Shown in pieces: positions 5,660-13,621 of a stretch of 29,082 nt of DNA (the first letter of the stretch is position 1; each line of letters opens with the position of its first letter). Source of the DNA: BP-191 sp035940575 (GTDB taxonomy: Bacteria > Actinomycetota > Actinomycetes > BP-191); contig DASZER010000066.1 in assembly GCA_035940575.1 (NCBI GenBank), positions 1 to 29,082 on the forward strand. Direction: 5' to 3'. A program made the position numbers and the translations under genes. Below the pieces are notes generated by a model. The model was not told where the DNA came from, did not search any database, and was given only the letters and a program-made list of their open reading frames with translations.

Positions 5660-8476
5660 CTACGCCTCGCGGCGGACGAGGTCGCGTTCGAGCAGGCGGG
5701 CGTTCTGCACGGCAGCCGCGACGATCGGCGTGAACGCCAGCACGACCAGCCGGTCGCCCTCCGTCCACGCGTCGGCCTCGACGGAGTCGACCTGGAGCAG
5801 GCCGATCACCCGCCCGCCTGTGATGAGCGGGACGCCGAAGTACGAGCGGACGCCGTGCGAGGTCGAACGCTTCCGCCGCTCGTCGGTCACGTCCGCGTCG
5901 GCCGTGATGTCGGGCAGGTAGCGCGGCTCGCCGGTCAGCGCGATCGACCCGCCGACGCCGTGCCCGAGCGGCACCCGCATCCGCAACGCCTCCGCCGTCG
6001 CGGGCGGGTCGGTGGCGGCGAGGCGCAGGTGCGACGTCTCGTCGATGAGCTGCACCGAGCCGCCCGTGAAGTCGATGAGCTGCCGCAACGCCGCGAACGT
6101 CCGGTCGAGCACGGTCGCGAGGTCGAGGCGCCCCGTGATGTCGCGCGCGAGGTCGAGCAGCAGGCGGTAGCGCACGTCGTCGCCGCTCGACACGAGCGGG
6201 CGGCGCGGCACGGGCAGCCGCGACACGGACCCCCCGCGCTGCTCCGGCACCGCGGGCACCGGGTCGGACGACAGCAGCCCCGCGACGTGGTCGGCGGGCA
6301 CGGGCCGCGAGAACAGGAAGCCCTGCGCCAGGTCGACGTCGAGCGCGCGGAGCGCGTTCATGTGCTCGTCGGTCTCGACGCCCTCCGCGACCACCGTCAG
6401 CCCGAACGCCCTGCCCATCGCGGTCACGGCGCCGACGATCGCGGCGGACCGCTCGTCGCGGCCGAGCCCGGTCACGAACGTCCTGTCCACCTTGAGCACG
6501 TCGACGGGCAGCCGCGTGAGGTACGTCAGCGACGCGTGGCCGGTGCCGAAGTCGTCGATCGCGATCTGCACGCCGAGGTGGCGGAGCTCGTGCAACGCCG
6601 TCACGACGGACTCGACGTTCTGCGTCAGCGCGGTCTCGGTGACCTCCAGGCACACCGACGCGGCGGGCACGCCCGACGCGGCCAGCGACTTCGCCACGAG
6701 CGCGGGGAAGCCGGGCTGCGCGAGCTGGCGGCGGGAGACGTTGACGGCGAGGACGGGTCGCGTGCCGTCGGGCAGCGCCGGCCACGACGCCGCCTGCGCG
6801 AGCGCCTGCCTCAGCACGAGCGCGCCGAGCTCGAGGATCAGGTCGCTCTCCTCGGCGATCGGCACGAACTCGCTCGGCGGCACCGGGCCCCACACCGGGT
6901 CGGTCCAGCGCACCAGCGCCTCGAAGCCGCGGACCGACCCGTCGATCAGCCGGATCTCCGGCTGGTACCAGACGGTCAGCTCCTCCGCGCGCACGGCGCG
7001 CCGCAGCGCGCCCTCCACCTCGTGGTGGCGCACGGCGGCCGCGCGCATCGACGGCGTGAACAGCGCGTACGCCGCGCCGCCCGCCGCCTTCGCCTGGTAC
7101 ATCGCGGTGTCCGCGTCGCGCAGCAGCGTCTCGGGACCGTCCTCGGGGCCCGCGATCGCGATGCCGATGGACGCCGACGCGTACGACTCGCGGCCGCCCG
7201 GCAGCGACACAGGGCGGCGTACGGCCTCCATCACGCGGTCCGCCAGCGCGACCGCCGTCGAGACCTCGCGGACGCCGTGCGCGAGGACGACGAACTCGTC
7301 GCCGCCGAGCCGCGCCACGACGTCGCCCGGCCGCAGCACGCGGCGGAGCCGGTCGGCGACCTCGACGAGCAGGATGTCGCCGGCCTCGTGGCCGAGGGAG
7401 TCGTTGACCCACTTGAACCTGTCGAGGTCGATGAACAGCAGCGCCAGCGGCTCCTGCGCGTCGAACGCCGCGCCCATCAGCTCGACCAGCTCGGCGCGGT
7501 TCGGCAGGCCGGTCAGCATGTCGTGGCTCGCCTGGTGCGCGAGCTTCGCCTCGACCACCTTGCGCTCGTGGATGTCCTCGACCTGCACGACGAGCCGGTC
7601 GCCGTCCTCGGCGGCCGCGAGCGACAGCGCGATCAGCGCCCACCGCCCGCGCCCCTCGGCCTGGCGCACCCGCGCCTCGAACCGCGCCCCGGCCGAGTGC
7701 CCGGCGCGGACCTCGCCGGCGATGCGTTCGAGTTCGGCGCGCGCCGAGGGCTCCACGAGGTCCACGAACGGCACGCCGGTCAACGACTCGCGGTCGTCGC
7801 CGAGCAGCGCGGCGAGCGCGGGGTTCGCGGCCTCGACCACGCCGCGCGTGCCGTCCACGACCGCGAGCCCGATGGAGGCGTACGCGAACGCGTCGGAGAG
7901 CTGCCGCACGCTGTCGCGCTCCTGCGTCGCCTGCCGCCGTACGAGCCGCGCCGCGACGTGCGCGCCGCCCGCGACGACGAGCGTCAGCACGAGCACCGTG
8001 GGCGCGGTATTGGTCTGCCCCGTCGCGTCGGTGGTCGGCCACACGATCACCGACACGTCCACGACGGCGGCGACCGCGGCCGTCGGGACGACGCCGTAGC
8101 GCACCGCCGCCTCCACGAGCACGAACAGCCCGAACAGCGAGCCGCCGCCCTGCCTGTCGTGGAACGCCGCGACGTAGAGCACCCAGAACGCGAGGTCGAA
8201 CGACATCGCGACGAGGCCGAGCCTGTCCATCGTCACGCGCGAGGGGAACCGCGACGCGACGACCGCCACCAGCCCGGACCACCCCGCGACCGCGAGGTGC
8301 AGGCCGACCATCCACGGCAGGTCGCGGACCGCGCCGTCCGGGCGGGCCACCAGGATCACGCACGTCGCCACGGCGGCGAGGGCGCGCAGCAGCGCCATCG
8401 TCAGCTCGAACCGCGCCGCGCCCGCCCTCGCGTGCGTCTCGACGGCGGCCGGGCGCGACCGTACGGCGCGGTCCAC
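5660..8476 (-). CDS. Membrane PAS-GGDEF-EAL-GAF cyclic-di-GMP enzyme
   Basis: The 938-residue product is a probable bifunctional diguanylate cyclase and phosphodiesterase. In order it has hydrophobic helices at about 27-180, a PAS-like region about 193-310, GGDEF about 315-480, EAL about 490-735 and a GAF domain about 780-930. The active site GGDEF is at 391-395 with the inhibitory RxxD (R382, D385) exactly five residues before it. EAL is at 519-521 inside GFEALVRW, and NVSRRQL, TETAL, IDDFGTG, LKVDRTF and AEGVET are all kept, so both activities look intact. A GAF domain after EAL is less usual than one before GGDEF. The GTG at 8476 is chosen for GGAG 7 bases upstream; GTG 8491 and ATG 8398 are alternatives. 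It stands alone. Confidence 0.85.
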   Translation of the reverse strand: MDRAVRSRPAAVETHARAGAARFELTMALLRALAAVATCVILVARPDGAVRDLPWMVGLHLAVAGWSGLVAVVASRFPSRVTMDRLGLVAMSFDLAFWVLYVAAFHDRQGGGSLFGLFVLVEAAVRYGVVPTAAVAAVVDVSVIVWPTTDATGQTNTAPTVLVLTLVVAGGAHVAARLVRRQATQERDSVRQLSDAFAYASIGLAVVDGTRGVVEAANPALAALLGDDRESLTGVPFVDLVEPSARAELERIAGEVRAGHSAGARFEARVRQAEGRGRWALIALSLAAAEDGDRLVVQVEDIHERKVVEAKLAHQASHDMLTGLPNRAELVELMGAAFDAQEPLALLFIDLDRFKWVNDSLGHEAGDILLVEVADRLRRVLRPGDVVARLGGDEFVVLAHGVREVSTAVALADRVMEAVRRPVSLPGGRESYASASIGIAIAGPEDGPETLLRDADTAMYQAKAAGGAAYALFTPSMRAAAVRHHEVEGALRRAVRAEELTVWYQPEIRLIDGSVRGFEALVRWTDPVWGPVPPSEFVPIAEESDLILELGALVLRQALAQAASWPALPDGTRPVLAVNVSRRQLAQPGFPALVAKSLAASGVPAASVCLEVTETALTQNVESVVTALHELRHLGVQIAIDDFGTGHASLTYLTRLPVDVLKVDRTFVTGLGRDERSAAIVGAVTAMGRAFGLTVVAEGVETDEHMNALRALDVDLAQGFLFSRPVPADHVAGLLSSDPVPAVPEQRGGSVSRLPVPRRPLVSSGDDVRYRLLLDLARDITGRLDLATVLDRTFAALRQLIDFTGGSVQLIDETSHLRLAATDPPATAEALRMRVPLGHGVGGSIALTGEPRYLPDITADADVTDERRKRSTSHGVRSYFGVPLITGGRVIGLLQVDSVEADAWTEGDRLVVLAFTPIVAAAVQNARLLERDLVRREA

Positions 8477-8547
8477 GCCCGTCTCCGCCACGTGCCTCCG
8501 CCCCGAGCGAGGGGGCCGAACGTCCCGGCCCTTGGTCCCTTCGCCTG

Positions 8548-8576
8548 AAAGTAGGGAAACCCGGACGCGCGCGACA
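8548..8576 (-). promoter_or_regulatory. Possible promoter of the GGDEF-EAL gene
   Basis: On the minus strand TGTCGC (8576-8571), 17 bases, TACTTT (8553-8548). The -10 fits TAnnnT and the -35 is weak. The leader would be about 65 bases to the GTG at 8476. The divergent gap 8477-8595 serves this gene and the deacetylase gene; I see no clear promoter for the latter. Confidence 0.25.
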
Positions 8577-8595
8577 TGGCCCGAAGTGACCATTC

Positions 8596-9318
8596 GTGTT
8601 GACTGTGGGTGTGGAGACCGAACGCATCCTCGTCGTGACCGCGCACCCGGACGACGTCGACTTCGGCGCGGCGGGCACCGTCGCGACGTGGACCGACGCG
8701 GGCATCGCGGTGACGTACTGCATCGTGACGAACGGCGACGCCGGCGGCTTCGACCCCGACGTGCCCCGCTCCGACATCGCCGGCATCAGGCAGGCCGAGC
8801 AGCGCGCGGCCGCGGAGGCCGTCGGCGTCACCGACGTGCGCTTCCTCGGCTACCCCGACGGGCGGCTCACCGTCAGCCTCGAGCTGCGCCGCGACATCAG
8901 CCGCGTCATCCGCGAGGTACGGCCGCAGCGCGTCCTGACGCACAGCCCGCAGCGCAACTTCGAGCGCATCTACGCCTCGCACCCCGACCACCTCGCGGTG
9001 GGCGAGGCGGCGCTGTGCGCGGTGTACCCGGACGCGCGCAACCCGTTCGCGCACCCCGAGCTCGCCGCGGACGGCTACGAGGCGTGGACCGTCGCGGAGA
9101 CGTGGCTGATGGCGTCGCCCGGCGCCGGGCACGTGGTCGACGTGACCGACGTGTACGACCGCAAGATGGCGGCGTTGCGCAGCCACGTCTCGCAGCTCCC
9201 CGGCGTGCCCGAGGAGCTCGACACGATGATCCGCGGCTGGCTCACCATGAACGCGTCCACGGCCGGGCTGCCGGAGGGGCGGCTGGCCGAGGCGTTCCAG
9301 GTCCTCGCCACCGCGTGA
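8596..9318 (+). CDS. PIG-L (LmbE-like) family zinc deacetylase
   Basis: The product of about 240 residues belongs to the metal-dependent deacetylases that remove N-acetyl groups from sugars or pseudo-disaccharides; MshB and Mca of mycothiol metabolism are members. The signature AHPDD (H17, D20) and the second metal motif SHPDH (H129-H132) are present. It is shorter than typical MshB or Mca, so I give no symbol. Three close in-frame GTGs (8596, 8605, 8611) are possible and none has a good ribosome site; the first is reported. Its TGA overlaps the GTG of the EamA transporter gene (GTGA), implying co-translation, perhaps linking deacetylation with export or import of a small metabolite. Confidence 0.88.
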   Translation: MLTVGVETERILVVTAHPDDVDFGAAGTVATWTDAGIAVTYCIVTNGDAGGFDPDVPRSDIAGIRQAEQRAAAEAVGVTDVRFLGYPDGRLTVSLELRRDISRVIREVRPQRVLTHSPQRNFERIYASHPDHLAVGEAALCAVYPDARNPFAHPELAADGYEAWTVAETWLMASPGAGHVVDVTDVYDRKMAALRSHVSQLPGVPEELDTMIRGWLTMNASTAGLPEGRLAEAFQVLATA

Positions 9319-10220
9319 CGGCGGCCGCCAAGCGCCCGGCGTTCGGCGTTCTCGCGGCGGCGGGCAGCGCGACGGCGTTCGGCGTCACGATCGTCACGCA
9401 GCGGCGCCTCGCGCAGCACGGCCTGTCGGTCGCGACGACGCTCGGGCTGCGGTTCGCGGTCGCGGCGCTGCTGCTGCTCGCGTTCCTCGCGCTGCGGCGC
9501 GCGCCGCTGCTGCCGGTGCGCGGCGAGCGCCGGTGGGCGCTGCTGCTCGGCGGCATCGGCTACGCCGGCGAGGCCGCGCTGTTCTACGCGGGGCTGCAGC
9601 GCGGCAGCGCGAGCGCGGTGTCGCTGCTCTTCTACTCCTACCCGGCCATCGTCACGGTCCTCGAGGTCGTGCTGCGGCTGCGGCCGCCGAGGGCGGTGAC
9701 GTTCGGCGTGGTGCTCCTGTCGACGGCGGGCGCGACGCTCATCGTCGTCACCGGCGACCGCGTGTCGATCACGCCGGGCGGGGTGGCGTTCGCGCTCGGC
9801 GCGGCGCTGTCGTTCTCGTGCTACCTGCTGCTGTCGCAACGGCTCCTGCGCGCGTCGCCACCGGCCGTCGTCGGCGCGCACGTCGCGCTCGGCGCGGGCG
9901 CGTGCATCCTCGCCGTCGGCGCGCTGACCGGCGCGCTGGACGCGTCGCGCGGCGACGTGCCGTTGCTGCTGCTCAACGGCGCCGCGACGGCGGTGGCGTT
10001 CGCGCTGCTCTACGCCGCGCTCGCCAACCTCGCGGCCGGCGCGGCGGCCGTCGTGATGACGCTGGAGGCGTTCGTCACGGTGGGGCTCGCGGCGCTGCTG
10101 CTGGACGAGCGCATCCGTCCGCCGCAGCTTGCCGGCGGTGCCGTGGTGATGGTCGCGGCGGTGGTCGTCGCGCTCGGCACGCGCACGCCCGTCGTGGACC
10201 CGGACGCGCCGGTCCCCTAG
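9315..10220 (+). CDS. EamA-family (drug/metabolite) transporter
   Basis: The 301-residue, strongly hydrophobic product has about ten membrane helices in two repeats of five, as in the DMT superfamily. The first repeat starts at FGVLAAAGSATAFG and the second after GVAFALGAALSFSCYLL. Paired EamA features such as LLFYSYPAIVTVLE and the late VVMTLEAFVTVGLAALLLDE are visible. The start GTG at 9315 overlaps the preceding stop, so translation is coupled with the deacetylase. The TAG stop shares the CTAG tetranucleotide with the stop of the convergent M48-like gene. Substrate unknown. Confidence 0.88.
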   Translation: MTAAAKRPAFGVLAAAGSATAFGVTIVTQRRLAQHGLSVATTLGLRFAVAALLLLAFLALRRAPLLPVRGERRWALLLGGIGYAGEAALFYAGLQRGSASAVSLLFYSYPAIVTVLEVVLRLRPPRAVTFGVVLLSTAGATLIVVTGDRVSITPGGVAFALGAALSFSCYLLLSQRLLRASPPAVVGAHVALGAGACILAVGALTGALDASRGDVPLLLLNGAATAVAFALLYAALANLAAGAAAVVMTLEAFVTVGLAALLLDERIRPPQLAGGAVVMVAAVVVALGTRTPVVDPDAPVP

Positions 10221-11620
10221 CGAAGCAGCGCGTGCAGGACCGCGACGACCGGCGCGAGGAACAGCGCGTCGATCGCGAGGCTCACCAGCGTCAGCACGAT
10301 CGCGCAGGCGAGCAGGACGCCGAGCATCGTCAGCCAGCACGGGCTCGTCACGACCACGACGGCGACCAGCATCGCGCGCTGCGCCCTGGTGTAGACGGGC
10401 TTCGCGGCGAGCGTCACGTCGGCGCCCATCGCGCGGAGGCGTTCGAGGCGCGGGCGGACAGGCGCGTTGAACGACACCGTGTCCGGGTCCTTCGCGTCGC
10501 GCGCCTCCCTGCCGACCACGAACAGGTACGACGCCCACTCCGTGCCCGGCACGACGCCGCCGCGCTCGGCCAGCGTCGCGAGCGCGCGGCCGAGCGCGCC
10601 GGGGTCGCGGGTGAGCTGCACCGCGGTCGCGTCGGCGAGGTGCTTGCGCGAGCGCCAGGCGCGGCGGAGGAACGGGTTCACGACGAGCCAGCCGAAGATC
10701 ATGCGCGTCATCGCGAACGACATCCCCGCCGCGACGAACGGCAGCGTCAGCACCGAGCGCACGGGCCCCGGCGCCGGCTCGTTCTCGACCTCGACGGTCG
10801 TGCCCGCCGTCAGCAGCACGCGCGCGGCGTCGGCCGTGTCGTCGGCACCGGGCCTGCGGAACGCGTAGCGGACGAGCCGCCGCAGCGTCCGCCTCGGCGC
10901 GCGCTCCCCCGGCGAGCGCAGCACGGTCTCGACCAGCCCGAGCGTCTGGAACACCGACGCCAGCGTCGTGCCGATGCGCAGGTCGCCGTTGCCGACCGAG
11001 CCGACGAGGTGGCCGACGACGGCCTGCGTCTCCGCGCGGTCGAGCGTCGCGAGCAGGCCGGTCGTGACGACGAGGGTCGCGTCGTCGATGCGGCCGCCGA
11101 CGGCGGCGGCGTTCGGGACGTCGGAGTCGAGGATCGCGACGCGGGGCGCGGGGATGCCGGCGGCCGCGGCCATCTCGTCGACGACGTTGCGGAGCTGGCG
11201 TTCCTCCAGCTCGCCGCTCGGCTCGCGAGCGCCGAGCGCGAGGACCGCCGTGCCCGAGCCGACCCATGCGAACACCCGCCGCACGCCGAGCCACGTCAGC
11301 AGCAGCGCGACCGTCCCCGGGATCACGAGGGCGAGCGCGACGACGACCCACTGGCGCGGCGACAGGTCGCCCGACGAGCCGCCGGAGCCGAGCGGCGACA
11401 GCGGGTCGGGCATGTCCACGACGAGGTTGACGAGGTCGAGCGCGAGCAGCGCGACGGCGTAGAGCAGCGGGGACACGACCGCCGCGAGCGGCACGCCCAT
11501 GAGGCCGACGGCGTTCGCGGACAGCAGCGTGAACCAGCCGCTCGCGCGGCGGTGACGTACCTGCTGGTCGTGGAACGACTCCCGATTCCCAGGTCCCGGT
11601 ACCGCAAACGTGTCGTCCAC
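10217..11620 (-). CDS. M48 (HtpX-like) family membrane protein with lost zinc site (pseudoprotease)
   Basis: The 467-residue product has the M48 layout: N-terminal FHDQQVRHRRAS before TM helices (about 30-70 and 90-120), a soluble domain with GIPAPRVAILDSDVPNAAAVGG, the region normally bearing HEXXH, and C-terminal TM helices. The motif reads H204-L-V-G-S208 within AVVGHLVGSVGNGD, so the catalytic Glu and second His are gone. The third-ligand region RKHLADATAVQLTR has Lys326 where Glu is expected. The fold is kept and catalysis is probably lost, so a scaffold or regulatory role is likely. GTG 11620 is chosen as the start; no ribosome site, but TACAAA lies 7 bases upstream, so the mRNA may be leaderless. 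Confidence 0.75.
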   Translation of the reverse strand: MDDTFAVPGPGNRESFHDQQVRHRRASGWFTLLSANAVGLMGVPLAAVVSPLLYAVALLALDLVNLVVDMPDPLSPLGSGGSSGDLSPRQWVVVALALVIPGTVALLLTWLGVRRVFAWVGSGTAVLALGAREPSGELEERQLRNVVDEMAAAAGIPAPRVAILDSDVPNAAAVGGRIDDATLVVTTGLLATLDRAETQAVVGHLVGSVGNGDLRIGTTLASVFQTLGLVETVLRSPGERAPRRTLRRLVRYAFRRPGADDTADAARVLLTAGTTVEVENEPAPGPVRSVLTLPFVAAGMSFAMTRMIFGWLVVNPFLRRAWRSRKHLADATAVQLTRDPGALGRALATLAERGGVVPGTEWASYLFVVGREARDAKDPDTVSFNAPVRPRLERLRAMGADVTLAAKPVYTRAQRAMLVAVVVVTSPCWLTMLGVLLACAIVLTLVSLAIDALFLAPVVAVLHALLR

Positions 11621-11735
11621 CGGACGTTTTGTAGCAGTTGGGGCAGGTATGACGCACTCGGAGTCAGGCAGGCGCAGGGCGCGGCGCCCGTTGAACCTTG
11701 TACAGGCACCTCCCCCCTCACCGGAAGGACCTCGC

Positions 11736-12512
11736 ATGCGGATCGCTCGCGCGCTGGCCGTCGTGGCCTCTGTCACGGCACTCGCCACCGCCACCTCGTT
11801 CACCCCGGCCTCGGCCATCGTCAACGGCTCCGCCGCCCCCGAGGGCGCGTACCCGTTCATGGCCGCCATCGTCGACAGCACCGACTTCCAGTTCTGCGGC
11901 GGCAGCGTCATCTCGTCGTCGTACGTGCTCACGGCGGCGCACTGCGTCCTCGACATCGACCCGTCGAAGGAAGCGACGTACGTCATCACCGGCCGCACGA
12001 ACCTGTCGAACACGAGCCAGGGTCAGCGCATCCGCGTCTCCGCGATCTCGGTCCACCCGAAGTACGACGGCAACGCGTACGACGCCGCCGTCCTGCGCCT
12101 CGCCTCGCCGACGACCTCGCCGGCCATCACCCTCGCGAGCGCCGCGAACGACAACCTCGAGACGCCCGGCACCGTCGTGCGCGTCACCGGCTGGGGCGAC
12201 CAGACGCCGACCCTCGGCCTCAACTCGACCAACTCGCTGCGCTACGTGGACCTCAAGGTCGTCTCCGACTCCGAGTGCGGCGTCGCCAACCTCGGCTTCG
12301 ACGCGCCGACCGGCGTCTGCGCCGAGGAGCTGCTCAAGGACTCGTGCAACGGCGACTCCGGCGGCCCGCTGTTCTACAACGGCACCACCCGCATCCAGAT
12401 CGGCATCGTGAGCTACGGCAACTCCTGCGCCGTCCCGAAGTCCCCCGGCGTCTACAGCGAGGTCAACAACACCGAGATCCGTTCGTTCATCAAGAACGTC
12501 TCGGGCGTCTAG
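11736..12512 (+). CDS. Secreted trypsin-like serine protease (S1A), copy 1
   Basis: The 258-residue product is an exported endopeptidase. Signal peptide 1-27 ends PASA, directly followed by IVNG, the form of an activated trypsin N-terminus. The triad is complete: H69 in TAAHC, D116 in YDAAVLRL and S208 in CNGDSGGP. Asp202, six residues before the serine, matches trypsin D189, and SYG...PGVY keeps the open S1 pocket, predicting cleavage after Arg or Lys. Cys pairs flank H69 and S208. GGAAGGA (11723-11729) lies 6 bases before the ATG. It is followed by a hairpin and a paralogue of identical length about 77% identical by hand count. Confidence 0.93.
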   Translation: MRIARALAVVASVTALATATSFTPASAIVNGSAAPEGAYPFMAAIVDSTDFQFCGGSVISSSYVLTAAHCVLDIDPSKEATYVITGRTNLSNTSQGQRIRVSAISVHPKYDGNAYDAAVLRLASPTTSPAITLASAANDNLETPGTVVRVTGWGDQTPTLGLNSTNSLRYVDLKVVSDSECGVANLGFDAPTGVCAEELLKDSCNGDSGGPLFYNGTTRIQIGIVSYGNSCAVPKSPGVYSEVNNTEIRSFIKNVSGV

Positions 12513-12527
12513 CCCCGCACGCTCGTC

Positions 12528-12565
12528 CGGAGCCGCCTGCGCGCACCACGCGCCAGGCGGCTCCG
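12528..12565. terminator. Hairpin terminator after protease copy 1
   Basis: Arms GGAGCCGCCTG (12529-12539) and CAGGCGGCTCC (12554-12564) pair perfectly, with a C-G pair outside and a short GCGC pairing inside. It lies 16 bases after the stop and has no U-tract. A very similar GGAGCCGCC hairpin follows copy 2, so the duplication included the terminator. Confidence 0.6.
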
Positions 12566-12665
12566 TCGTCTCCGGGGCCACGTTCTGCTTGCCGTGCGAA
12601 ACGAGTGGGGCCGAGCGCCGTTGTCCAGAGCAGAGAGCCCCTCACCACCCACTGGAAGGACCCAC

Positions 12666-13442
12666 ATGCGGATCGCTCGCGCGTTCGGCGTCATGGCCGC
12701 GGCCACCGCCGTCGCCACGGCCTCGATGCTCACCCCGGCCTCGGCCGTCGTCAACGGCTCGGCCGCGCCCGAGGGCGCGTACCCGTTCATGGCCGCGATC
12801 GTCGACAGCACCGACTTCCAGTACTGCGGCGGCAGCGTCATCGCGCCGTCGTACATCCTCACCGCGGCGCACTGCGTCGAGGGCCTCAACCCGACGACGA
12901 CGCCGACGTACGTCATCACCGGCCGCACCAACCTGGGGAACACCAGCCAGGGCCAGCGCATCCGCGTCGCCGCCGTCACGATCCACTCGGGCTGGAACGG
13001 CAACGGCTACGACGCCGCCGTCCTGCGCCTCGCGTCGCCGACCAGCGCGCCGGCGATCCAGCTCGCGGGCGCGGCCGACGACGCGCTCGAGACGCCGGGC
13101 ACCGTCCTGCGCGTCACCGGATGGGGCGACACGCTCCCGACGATGGGCTTCTTCTCCACGAACGCGTTGCAGTACGCCGACCTCTCGGTCGTCTCCGACT
13201 CCGAGTGCGGCGTCGCCAACCTCGGCTTCGACGACCCGACCGGCGTCTGCGCCGAGGCGCTGCTCAGGGACTCGTGCAACGGCGACTCCGGCGGCCCGCT
13301 GTTCTACAACGGCGCCACCCGCATCCAGGTCGGCATCGTGAGCTACGGCAACTCCTGCGCCGTCCCGAAGTCGCCCGGCGTCTACAGCGAGATCAACAAC
13401 CCGTCGATCCGCGCGTTCATCACGAGCGTGTCAGGGGTCTAG
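12666..13442 (+). CDS. Secreted trypsin-like serine protease (S1A), copy 2
   Basis: The 258-residue product aligns with copy 1 without gaps. The signal peptide ends PASA at residue 27 and VVNG follows directly. The triad H69, D116, S208, the specificity Asp202 and the SYGNSCAVPKSPGVY pocket are conserved, so this too should cut after basic residues. Differences cluster in the signal peptide and in surface loops after the His (residues about 71-80) and around 103-112. The region around the catalytic serine is nearly invariant in both protein and DNA. GGAAGGA (12654-12660) lies 5 bases before the ATG. Its own hairpin follows. A tandem duplication with possible gene conversion is the simplest origin. 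Confidence 0.93.
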   Translation: MRIARAFGVMAAATAVATASMLTPASAVVNGSAAPEGAYPFMAAIVDSTDFQYCGGSVIAPSYILTAAHCVEGLNPTTTPTYVITGRTNLGNTSQGQRIRVAAVTIHSGWNGNGYDAAVLRLASPTSAPAIQLAGAADDALETPGTVLRVTGWGDTLPTMGFFSTNALQYADLSVVSDSECGVANLGFDDPTGVCAEALLRDSCNGDSGGPLFYNGATRIQVGIVSYGNSCAVPKSPGVYSEINNPSIRAFITSVSGV

Positions 13443-13455
13443 CGCCACTCAGTCA

Positions 13456-13497
13456 CGACGGAGCCGCCGGTGCGATCAGCGCCCGGCGGCTCCGTCG
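13456..13497. terminator. Perfect 15-bp hairpin after protease copy 2
   Basis: CGACGGAGCCGCCGG (13456-13470) pairs fully with 13483-13497 around a 12-base loop, 13 bases after the stop. There is no U-tract. It is the strongest hairpin in the window by uninterrupted pairing and related in sequence to the one after copy 1. Confidence 0.65.
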
Positions 13498-13607
13498 CGT
13501 CGGCGCTCCGACCGGATCGCCCGTAGCGGCGCGTCGCCTCGTCGGCGAGGCCCCGAGCGGCGGCGCCGCGCGGCCGTTATCCGCGAGCGGCCCGACCGAG
13601 GCGGCGG

Positions 13608-13613
13608 TAGCGT
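13608..13613 (+). promoter_or_regulatory. -10 box TAGCGT for leaderless ABC exporter mRNA
   Basis: TAGCGT fits TAnnnT and ends 8 bases before the GTG at 13622. Transcription would start at or next to the start codon, in keeping with the lack of a good ribosome site. No convincing -35 is seen. Confidence 0.4.
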
Positions 13614-13621
13614 GACGCCAC

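Noticed and set aside
8596..9318. Calling the PIG-L deacetylase mshB or mca
   Set aside because: Only the common metal motifs are visible and the protein is shorter than those enzymes; no mycothiol genes are nearby.
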